Shown here: positions 7,034 to 12,240 of the stretch, in pieces
Numbering within the stretch: position 1 is the stretch's first letter
How the letters are laid out: every line of letters starts with the position of its first letter
Assembly (NCBI GenBank): GCA_007135385.1
Contig: SLIY01000467.1
Span: 1-12,240, forward strand
Reading direction: 5' to 3'
Source of the DNA: Leptolyngbyaceae cyanobacterium CSSed165cm_216
Lineage (GTDB): Bacteria; Cyanobacteriota; Cyanobacteriia; Phormidesmidales; Phormidesmidaceae
Length of the DNA stretch: 12,240 nucleotides
The notes under the pieces: generated by a model
What the model was told of the DNA's origin: nothing
Database searches by the model: none
What the model saw: only the letters and a program-made list of their open reading frames with translations
Program-made: the position numbers and the translations under genes

Positions 7034-7963
7034 ATGTCCCAACCTGCTTTCTCTCCCGCTTGGCTAAATCGATATACAGACCCCTATGCCATTTTGGGGG
7101 TTTCGGTGGCTGCGGATGAGCGTCGTATCCTGAAGCGCTATCGGGTTGTGGCTAAGCTCTTGCACCCTGACACACATATTGACACCCCTACGGATCAGCA
7201 GGCGTTTGTCAGCCAGGTGTTCTCCAAGTTAGTCAACCCGGCTTATCAGCGGTTGAAGCAAGACAAGGGACGCAGCGAAGTATTGGCCACCCTGCGGTTT
7301 AAGGTGAGGCGGTTGACGCGGGATGGGCAGCTGCAGCCGTCAGATCACCTCAGTCGTCAGTTACTCGGTATCCCGGAGGCTGAGGTTGAGTTGTTTTATG
7401 AACATGCCTTAGAGCAGTTAATCGGCAACCAATACGCTTCCCTGGAGGCGTTTGAAGCCAACACCCCCCCTATCGCCGAGCTCAACTTGGTTTACTTACG
7501 CCGCAAAATGGGCGATCCGGTGATCCGAGAAAAGCGCACTGGTTTAATCACTGCCCCTGTCCCTAAGACATCAGTGGCTAACCCAGAGCCTCCGAAAGAC
7601 AATGGCACCCCTGGGTTAGCCTATGCCGATCGCCATTTCCAGCGGGCCCAAGAGTATCTCAAAGCTAAGGCTATTCCCGCCGCCATCCAAGAGCTGAAGG
7701 ATGCCCTGAGAATTGATCCTAAAAATCACAAATATCATTGCCTAATGGGGCAAGCCTATCTACTCAGCAATTTGCCCGGTATGGCTAAGGTTCACTTCAA
7801 GCAAGCCTTACGGCTAAACCCTAAAAACGCTGTGGCCTTGAAGTATGCTCAGCAACTCAAGCTAGATATCGCTAGCATTATCCAGCCCCAATCGGGGGCT
7901 GAGGCTAAATCAACCCCATCCTCAGCCAAGCGCCCATTGTTTGGCCGCATATTTTCCAAGTAA
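7034..7963 (+). CDS. J-domain (DnaJ-like) protein with TPR repeats
   Basis: The 309-residue protein begins with a J domain (about 15-78). Its DPYAILGVS opening and the HPD tripeptide at 44-46, essential for stimulating Hsp70 ATPase, are intact. A charged middle region (about 80-190) is of unknown fold and ends in a Pro/Thr-rich linker. Two tetratricopeptide repeats follow at about 199-232 and 233-266 (with ALRIDPKN and ALRLNPKN at equivalent places), then a Ser/Pro/Lys tail. There is no Gly/Phe region, zinc-finger or substrate-binding domain of DnaJ, so this is a class III J protein. It probably recruits a DnaK to a particular partner bound by the TPRs. No signal peptide or membrane segment is seen. 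The ATG at 7034 has only a weak Shine-Dalgarno, and the gene appears monocistronic, flanked by spacers of 237 and 264 bp. Confidence 0.93.
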   Translation: MSQPAFSPAWLNRYTDPYAILGVSVAADERRILKRYRVVAKLLHPDTHIDTPTDQQAFVSQVFSKLVNPAYQRLKQDKGRSEVLATLRFKVRRLTRDGQLQPSDHLSRQLLGIPEAEVELFYEHALEQLIGNQYASLEAFEANTPPIAELNLVYLRRKMGDPVIREKRTGLITAPVPKTSVANPEPPKDNGTPGLAYADRHFQRAQEYLKAKAIPAAIQELKDALRIDPKNHKYHCLMGQAYLLSNLPGMAKVHFKQALRLNPKNAVALKYAQQLKLDIASIIQPQSGAEAKSTPSSAKRPLFGRIFSK

Positions 7964-8024
7964 CGAAATCGGATATCAACGCTACAGCGCAGTCTAATAG
8001 ACAATGTAAAATCTCATCGACATA

Positions 8025-8032
8025 GCGATCGC
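8025..8032. repeat. HIP1 palindrome
   Basis: Exact GCGATCGC in the aconitase leader, 2 bp before a separate 14-bp palindrome. Confidence 0.9.
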
Positions 8033-8034
8033 CT

Positions 8035-8048
8035 TCCTAGATCTAGGA
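8035..8048. repeat. 14-bp perfect palindrome upstream of the aconitase gene
   Basis: TCCTAGATCTAGGA equals its own reverse complement. A dyad of this size upstream of a gene is a candidate site for a dimeric regulator. It could also be chance or an RNA hairpin with no loop, so function is not claimed. Confidence 0.4.
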
Positions 8049-8055
8049 TAGGACG

Positions 8056-8145
8056 ATGCTGCTCTATGCTATTGGTTGTGAGTTAGACAGCCAGCGACCG
8101 TTACCTCAGGTGCTCATGGCATTTAACCATGACGTTTACCCATGA
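8056..8145 (+). CDS. possible 29-residue small ORF in the aconitase leader
   Basis: An ATG at 8056, preceded by AGGATAGGA (SD-like, around 8045-8053), opens 29 codons beginning MLLYAIGCEL and ending AFNHDVYP, then TGA at 8143-8145. It lies wholly inside the leader of the aconitase gene, 82 bp upstream of its start. I do not recognise the peptide. An open frame this short is common by chance, so the only support is the plausible ribosome site and the position. Confidence 0.2.
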   Translation: MLLYAIGCELDSQRPLPQVLMAFNHDVYP

Positions 8146-8213
8146 TCTGTGAGGCGGTCAGGTCTGTTTTATCTGGTTTGCCCCAGTCCCAGTCTTAGGA
8201 TCCTGTAGACACC

Positions 8214-8219
8214 GGAGAG
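8214..8219 (+). promoter_or_regulatory. ribosome binding site deciding the GTG start of aconitase
   Basis: GGAGAG lies 8 nt before the GTG at 8228, good spacing. It selects this rare start over any later ATG and keeps the conserved N-terminus (YTVYSLPEAAKSLG). Confidence 0.7.
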
Positions 8220-8227
8220 TCTCCCCT

Positions 8228-10909
8228 GTGAATAGCTTTAACGCCAAAACCACCCTGACTGTAGCCAACACCCCATACACGGTCTACAGCCTGCCAGAGG
8301 CGGCTAAATCGTTGGGCGACATTAGTCGTTTGCCCTTTAGCCTGAAAGTGCTATTGGAAAATCTGCTGCGCCACGAAGATGGTCGTTCGGTGAAAGCGGC
8401 CGATGTGCAAGCGGTGGCTGACTGGCTACAAACCCAGACTTCCACTCGCGAGATTGCCTATCGCCCGGCCAGGGTGCTGATGCAGGATTTCACGGGTGTC
8501 CCTGCCGTGGTGGATTTGGCCGCCATGCGGGACGCCATGGCGAAGCTGAACGGCGACCCCGACAAAATCAACCCCCTGTCTCCAGTAGACCTGGTGATCG
8601 ATCACTCGGTGATGGTGGATGCCTTTGGCAGTGCGGCCGCCTTTAGCGAAAACGTCGAAAAGGAATTTCAGCGCAACTTTGAACGCTACGCCTTTCTCCG
8701 CTGGGGCCAAAATGCCTTTGATAATTTTCGGGTGGTGCCCCCCGGCACCGGTATTTGCCACCAGGTGAACCTAGAATATCTGGCCCAAGTGGTGTGGACC
8801 AAAATTGAAGATGGCGAAATGATCGCCTACCCCGACACCCTGGTCGGGACCGATAGCCACACCACTATGATTAATGGCCTGTCGGTGCTGGGCTGGGGCG
8901 TGGGTGGCATTGAAGCGGAAGCGGCCATGCTGGGGCAACCGATCTCAATGCTGATTCCCGAGGTGGTGGGCTTTAAGCTCACTGGGCAACTCCCGGAAGG
9001 GGCCACGGCGACAGACCTGGTGCTGACAGTGGTGCAGATGCTGCGCCAAAAGGGCGTGGTGAATAAGTTTGTGGAATTTTACGGTGACGGGCTGTCCCAC
9101 CTGACCCTGGCTGACCGGGCCACCATCGCCAATATGGCCCCTGAGTACGGAGCCACCTGTGGCTTCTTCCCCATCGACGCTGAAACCATCCATTATCTAG
9201 AGTTTTCTGGTCGTGACCCCGAGCGGGTGGCCCTAGTGGAGGCCTATGCCAAGGCCCAGGGGCTGTGGCGCTCTACCGATACCCCAGATCCAATCTTTAC
9301 CGATACCCTTTCCCTGGAACTGGACACGGTTGAGCCTTCCCTGGCGGGGCCAAAGCGGCCCCAGGATCGCGTGCTACTGTCTGACCTGGCCCACCAGTTC
9401 AAAACCGCTGACTTTCCCAGTTTTAGTGGTAAAGACTACAGCCAAAAACAGTCGGTGCCTGTGACCGGTGCCGACTATGCCCTCACCGATGGCGACGTGG
9501 TGATTGCCGCCATCACCAGCTGCACCAATACCTCTAATCCCTCGGTGATGATTGGCGCTGGTCTGGTGGCTCGCAAAGCTCGGGAGAAAGGGTTGACGGT
9601 CAAACCCTGGGTGAAAACCTCCCTGGCCCCCGGCAGCCAAGTGGTGTCTGATTATTTGGATAAGGCCGGGTTGCAGGCTGACCTCGATGCCCTGGGCTTT
9701 AACCTGGTGGGTTATGGCTGTACCACTTGCATCGGTAATTCTGGGCCGCTGCCCGCTCCCATCGCCAACGCCATTGACAACAACGACCTGGTGGTAGGGG
9801 CCGTGCTGTCGGGCAACCGTAACTTTGAAGGCCGGGTCAGCCCTCACACCAAAGCTAATTACCTGGCATCGCCGCCGTTGGTGGTGGCCTATGCGATCGC
9901 CGGCAACTTGGCCATCGATCTCAAGACTGACCCGATTGGGCAGGATGCCGAAGGGCGACCGGTCTACCTCAAGGATATTTGGCCCGGCACCGATGAAATT
10001 AAGACGGTGATGGCGGCGGCTTTAACCCCCGAGATGTTTCGCAGCCGTTACGGCAATGTGTTTACCGGTACCGCCGACTGGCAGAAAATTGCCCCGGTCG
10101 ACAGCCAAACCTACGATTGGCAGAACGACAGCACCTATGTCCAAAATCCTCCCTATTTCGAGGCCATGCCCCCCAGTGTCAACGGCCAAGCCTTTGCGGA
10201 TATCCATGGGGCGCGGCCTTTGGCCCTGCTAGGAGATAGCATTACCACTGACCACATTTCGCCCGCTGGTGCGATTAAGGCTGATAGCCCCGCTGGCCAT
10301 TACCTGGTGGACAATGGTGTTAGTAGTGATGAGTTCAACTCCTACGGGTCACGCCGGGGTAACCACGAGGTGATGATGCGAGGCACCTTCGCCAACATTC
10401 GCCTGAAGAATGAAATGGTGCCTGGTTCCTCGGGGGGAGTGACCCAACATATGCCCGACGGGACTGAAATGTCCATCTATGATGCGGCCATGGCCTACCA
10501 GGCCGAGGGCACCCCCCTGGTGGTGATTGCTGGTAAAGAGTACGGTACCGGCTCTTCCCGGGATTGGGCCGCTAAGGGGACCCGGCTATTGGGGGTTAAG
10601 GCGGTGATTGCGGAAAGCTTTGAGCGTATCCATCGCTCTAACCTAGTGGGGATGGGCGTGCTACCGCTGCAGTTTCAGTCTGGCTGCGATCGCCATACCC
10701 TAGACCTGGATGGCTCCGAAACCTTTGATCTAACGGGGCTAAGGGGTGGCATTCAGCCTGGCATGACGGTCACTCTCACTATTCACCGCAGCCATGGAGA
10801 AACGACCCAGGTGCCCCTGCTGTGCCGGATTGACACCCTAGATGAGGTGGAATACTTCCGTCATGGGGGAATTCTACAGTACGTACTGCGTCAGCTGCTA
10901 GCGGCTTAG
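8228..10909 (+). CDS. acnA: aconitate hydratase, AcnA/IRP type
   Basis: The 893-residue enzyme converts citrate to isocitrate through cis-aconitate in the cytosol, feeding 2-oxoglutarate for ammonium assimilation. Its length and domain order match E. coli AcnA (891 residues). The three [4Fe-4S] ligands are Cys432 (ITSCTNTSNPS), Cys498 and Cys501 (GYGCTTCIGNSGPL). Substrate and catalytic motifs are present: DHSVMVD (125-131), GTDSHTTM (207-214), the swivel-domain SITTDHISPAG (671-681), and YGTGSSRDWAAKG (772-784), whose Ser-Ser-Arg supplies the catalytic serine. This is the monomeric AcnA/iron-regulatory-protein family, not AcnB, whose swivel domain is at the N-terminus and which I recall as the usual cyanobacterial enzyme. 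The related AcnD (2-methylcitrate dehydratase) is the main alternative, but no prp genes are adjacent. Start GTG with Shine-Dalgarno; apparently monocistronic. Confidence 0.96.
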   Translation: MNSFNAKTTLTVANTPYTVYSLPEAAKSLGDISRLPFSLKVLLENLLRHEDGRSVKAADVQAVADWLQTQTSTREIAYRPARVLMQDFTGVPAVVDLAAMRDAMAKLNGDPDKINPLSPVDLVIDHSVMVDAFGSAAAFSENVEKEFQRNFERYAFLRWGQNAFDNFRVVPPGTGICHQVNLEYLAQVVWTKIEDGEMIAYPDTLVGTDSHTTMINGLSVLGWGVGGIEAEAAMLGQPISMLIPEVVGFKLTGQLPEGATATDLVLTVVQMLRQKGVVNKFVEFYGDGLSHLTLADRATIANMAPEYGATCGFFPIDAETIHYLEFSGRDPERVALVEAYAKAQGLWRSTDTPDPIFTDTLSLELDTVEPSLAGPKRPQDRVLLSDLAHQFKTADFPSFSGKDYSQKQSVPVTGADYALTDGDVVIAAITSCTNTSNPSVMIGAGLVARKAREKGLTVKPWVKTSLAPGSQVVSDYLDKAGLQADLDALGFNLVGYGCTTCIGNSGPLPAPIANAIDNNDLVVGAVLSGNRNFEGRVSPHTKANYLASPPLVVAYAIAGNLAIDLKTDPIGQDAEGRPVYLKDIWPGTDEIKTVMAAALTPEMFRSRYGNVFTGTADWQKIAPVDSQTYDWQNDSTYVQNPPYFEAMPPSVNGQAFADIHGARPLALLGDSITTDHISPAGAIKADSPAGHYLVDNGVSSDEFNSYGSRRGNHEVMMRGTFANIRLKNEMVPGSSGGVTQHMPDGTEMSIYDAAMAYQAEGTPLVVIAGKEYGTGSSRDWAAKGTRLLGVKAVIAESFERIHRSNLVGMGVLPLQFQSGCDRHTLDLDGSETFDLTGLRGGIQPGMTVTLTIHRSHGETTQVPLLCRIDTLDEVEYFRHGGILQYVLRQLLAA
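9893..9900. repeat. HIP1 palindrome
   Basis: Exact GCGATCGC inside acnA, encoding Ala-Ile-Ala in YAIAG. Confidence 0.9.
10686..10693. repeat. HIP1 palindrome
   Basis: Exact GCGATCGC near the 3' end of acnA, encoding part of Cys-Asp-Arg-His. Confidence 0.9.
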
Positions 10910-10922
10910 TGCGTTGCCCTAA

Positions 10923-10952
10923 CAGGGCGACACTGCCATCGCAGTCGCCCTG
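10923..10952 (+). terminator. strong stem-loop 13 bp after the acnA stop
   Basis: CAGGGCGAC (10923-10931) and GTCGCCCTG (10944-10952) pair perfectly over 9 bp, with further inner pairing TGC/GCA around a CATC loop. Position and GC content suggest the acnA transcript end or a 3'-stabilising stem. There is no U-tract, so it is not a classical intrinsic terminator. The left arm's AGGGC can instead pair with GCCCT at 10916-10920, giving a competing small hairpin. Confidence 0.6.
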
Positions 10953-11016
10953 GACCTGACCTCTGGTAAGTACAGTCTCCGCTTGGATGAGGCTATTGTT
11001 GGGACTTCAGTGCAGC

Positions 11017-11078
11017 AACCCGGTTTCTTGGCCAGACAGCAGATGATCTCGTTAAAGCAGCGATGAAGAAACCGGGTT
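11017..11078. repeat. long inverted repeat, probable dispersed cyanobacterial palindromic element
   Basis: AACCCGGTTTCTT (11017-11029) and AAGAAACCGGGTT (11066-11078) are perfect 13-bp complements around a 36-bp spacer. Each arm contains AACCCGGTT or its complement, nearly self-palindromic. The right arm runs into TTT (11079-11081), so an RNA stem ending in U's could also act as a terminator. I recall AGAAACCGGGTTTCT-like sequences as frequent intergenic repeats in cyanobacteria. No target-site duplication is evident. Confidence 0.6.
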
Positions 11079-11212
11079 TTTAACCAGACTGAACCGATGC
11101 TCTAGTAGCCCCGACGCTGTCAGTGGTGCTCAGCCCTAACCAAGTCATTACTTGCCTGTTAAGAGTCCTTGAAGCTGGGGAGTAACTACAGAGAAACCTG
11201 GGTGATACCCCC

Positions 11213-11218
11213 TATAGT
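11213..11218 (+). promoter_or_regulatory. candidate -10 box for the STAS-transferase gene
   Basis: TATAGT (5/6 to TATAAT) would start a transcript near 11226, about 60 nt before the ATG. No good -35 is visible at 11190-11195. A tiny hairpin GGGT-GAT-ACCC (11200-11210) sits immediately upstream and may be an operator or coincidence. Confidence 0.25.
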
Positions 11219-11272
11219 TTGGCAGGAGTGGTCATTAGCGTCCGCACGATCCACCCGTTGCACTATTCACCT

Positions 11273-11277
11273 GAGGA
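11273..11277 (+). promoter_or_regulatory. ribosome binding site of the STAS-transferase gene
   Basis: GAGGA lies 8 nt before the ATG at 11286 and fixes that codon as the start. Confidence 0.65.
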
Positions 11278-11285
11278 TTACTGGC

Positions 11286-12240
11286 ATGGTGTCACCCATT
11301 GCTCCCGATCAGGACCCCCAAACGTTGTCGACTCAGCCCATAGAAGACCCTTTAGCGGCTGACTGCGTGGTTCCTGTACCTTCTACGTTGACCGTTGTAG
11401 AGGCGGTGGAATTTGAGCAAGTGGTGCAGCAAAAGTGTCAGGCCCAGCCTGCTCCTGAGACGTTAATCATTGACCTGAGCCAAACCAACTTCATTGATAG
11501 TAGTGGTCTAGGGGCCCTCGTTATTGGTTACCGGGCCTGCCAAAGCCGAGGCATTACCATGGTGCTACGGGGGGTCCAGGAGCAGGTCCGGATGGTATTT
11601 GAGCTCACCAGCTTAGATCAGCTGTTTATCTTTGAGCCTAGTCCAGCAGGTGCGCCAATAGCCCCGAGTAAGCCCGAGATGCGCTTTGTCGGGCTTACCA
11701 CCCACCCTTCGGTAACCTCAAAGGGGAAGCGGTGCCTCGATATTGTGGGCGCTCTGGTGGGTTTGACGATTACCAGCGTTTTATCCATTCCGATTATTTT
11801 GGTGATTAAGCTGGAAGATGGCGGCCCGATCCTGTTTAAGCAAGAGCGGTGCTCTTGGATGGGCAAGCGGTTTTACATCTGGAAATTTCGTTCCATGGTT
11901 ACCAATGCCGAGGTTCTGAAAGCCCAGGTGGAAAATCAGGTGGAAGGGCCATTGTTCAAAAATGAAAATGACCCCCGCATTACCAAAGTCGGTCGGTTTC
12001 TTCGGCGGACTAGCTTAGATGAGCTGCCCCAGTTTTGGAATGTCCTCAAAGGCGAGATGAGTTTGGTGGGTACTCGTCCCCCCACTCCCGATGAAATTGA
12101 GCAGTACAAGGTGCCCGAATGGCAACGCTTAGACGTGAAGCCAGGGATGACGGGGGAGTGGCAGGTGAATGGACGCTCGACGGTGAAAAAGTTTGAGGAC
12201 GTGATTCGGCTCGATTTGGCTTATCAGAAAAACTGGAGCC
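11286..12240 (+). CDS. STAS-domain / polyprenyl-phosphate sugar-phosphate transferase fusion, 3' end beyond window
   Basis: The open frame runs 318 codons to the window edge without a stop. Residues about 30-120 form a STAS (anti-sigma-factor-antagonist) domain with the core IIDLSQTNFIDSSGLGALV; Ser73 of D-S-S-G aligns with the serine phosphorylated in SpoIIAA-type antagonists. A linker (about 120-147) leads to a bacterial sugar transferase. This part has a membrane-associated helix after KRCLDIVGALVGL (148-160), KFRSM (200-204), the catalytic Asp245-Glu246 in TSLDELPQFWNVLKGEMSLVGTRPP, and PGMTGEWQVNGRS (287-299). Family members move a hexose-1-phosphate from a nucleotide sugar to undecaprenyl phosphate at the inner face of the cytoplasmic membrane, the first step in exopolysaccharide assembly. 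Only a few dozen residues should be missing. The fusion suggests that phosphorylation or partner binding controls the transferase; the sugar is unknown. Confidence 0.92.
   Translation, partial: MVSPIAPDQDPQTLSTQPIEDPLAADCVVPVPSTLTVVEAVEFEQVVQQKCQAQPAPETLIIDLSQTNFIDSSGLGALVIGYRACQSRGITMVLRGVQEQVRMVFELTSLDQLFIFEPSPAGAPIAPSKPEMRFVGLTTHPSVTSKGKRCLDIVGALVGLTITSVLSIPIILVIKLEDGGPILFKQERCSWMGKRFYIWKFRSMVTNAEVLKAQVENQVEGPLFKNENDPRITKVGRFLRRTSLDELPQFWNVLKGEMSLVGTRPPTPDEIEQYKVPEWQRLDVKPGMTGEWQVNGRSTVKKFEDVIRLDLAYQKNWS

Larger units (their letters stand above)
7964..8227 (+). promoter_or_regulatory. leader and promoter region of the aconitase gene
   Basis: This 264-bp gap upstream of the aconitase gene holds several small signals. 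TAAAAT at 8007-8012 is a possible -10 box with a poor -35. A HIP1 site lies at 8025-8032, with a 14-bp perfect palindrome TCCTAGATCTAGGA (8035-8048) just after it. A 29-codon open frame occupies 8056-8145. The inverted pair TCATGG (8114-8119) / CCATGA (8127-8132) is followed by a second CCATGA at 8140-8145. No textbook NtcA site (GTA-N8-TAC) or complete CRP site is apparent. Confidence 0.4.
10910..11285. other. 376-bp gap between acnA and the STAS-transferase gene
   Basis: From left to right it holds a strong stem-loop just after acnA, a long perfect inverted repeat at 11017-11078, then about 200 bp that should contain the promoter and leader of the next gene. The longest open frames (for example 19 codons from 10987) are not convincing. 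No tRNA, riboswitch or transposase remnant is seen. Confidence 0.7.

Noticed and set aside
8149..8162. TGTGAGGCGGTCAG as a CRP-type site
   Set aside because: Only the left half-site matches TGTGA; the right half is not TCACA and the spacing is wrong.
8426..8761. 111-codon minus-strand open frame opposite the acnA 5' part
   Set aside because: Shadow of the aconitase frame, with no independent evidence.
9374..9847. 157-codon minus-strand open frame opposite acnA
   Set aside because: It lies wholly inside a strongly conserved enzyme gene; its composition (His- and Gly-rich, low complexity) is what the complement of GC-rich acnA codons yields, and it has no family motif.
10987..11046. 19-codon plus-strand frame starting at 10987
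   Set aside because: It runs through the left arm of the inverted repeat, lacks a ribosome site, and is within chance expectation.
11618..11866. 82-codon minus-strand open frame opposite the sugar transferase
   Set aside because: The plus-strand frame here carries clear STAS and transferase motifs, so the antisense frame is coincidental.
1..12240. Mobile element, CRISPR array, tRNA, rRNA or riboswitch
   Set aside because: No transposase or integrase frame, no regularly spaced repeats, no tRNA T-loop-like sequence in the gaps, and no recognisable aptamer core was found by reading. Covariance-model and tRNA searches would settle this.

Overview
The window is cyanobacterial chromosome of ordinary composition. 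The evidence is a trigger factor - clpP - clpX run in the order typical of cyanobacteria, seven exact copies of the highly iterated palindrome HIP1 (GCGATCGC; about 0.2 expected by chance in 12 kb), and several protein types common in that phylum: a ~400-residue CPYC glutathione-transferase-like protein, a J-domain/TPR protein and a sugar-phosphate transferase. Moderate GC content and gene style suggest a filamentous Leptolyngbya-like lineage, but that placement is only a guess.

Layout. (1) Positions 65-4509, plus strand, hold a protein-quality-control run: trigger factor (tig), a ClpP peptidase of the ClpX-paired type, ClpX, and an alpha/beta hydrolase that begins 2 bp after clpX. (2) Positions 4611-6796, minus strand, hold a compact cluster read from 6796 downward: a TM2/SHOCT membrane protein, a ComEA-like helix-hairpin-helix protein overlapping its 3' end, and a large GST-like protein 7 bp further on. 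It converges on the hydrolase at about 4510-4610. (3) Position 7034 onward, plus strand: a DnaJ-domain/TPR protein, then an AcnA-type aconitase with a 264-bp leader region, then a 376-bp gap with two clear inverted repeats. (4) From 11286 to the right edge: the first 318 codons of a protein joining an anti-sigma-antagonist-like STAS domain to a polyprenyl-phosphate hexose-1-phosphate transferase that starts exopolysaccharide synthesis. This gene runs off the window.

How they fit. Trigger factor folds nascent chains, and ClpX unfolds substrates for the ClpP barrel. The attached hydrolase looks co-transcribed with them, but its substrate is unknown. The minus-strand cluster is tightly packed and probably one transcript, with no pathway obvious from sequence. 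Aconitase serves the oxidative branch leading to 2-oxoglutarate. The STAS-transferase is the likely edge of a polysaccharide locus beyond the window.

No mobile element, tRNA, rRNA or CRISPR array was seen. Most of the window is housekeeping. The items most worth a second look are the STAS-transferase fusion, the AcnA-type (rather than AcnB-type) aconitase with its unusual leader, the clpX-coupled hydrolase, and the long inverted repeat downstream of aconitase.
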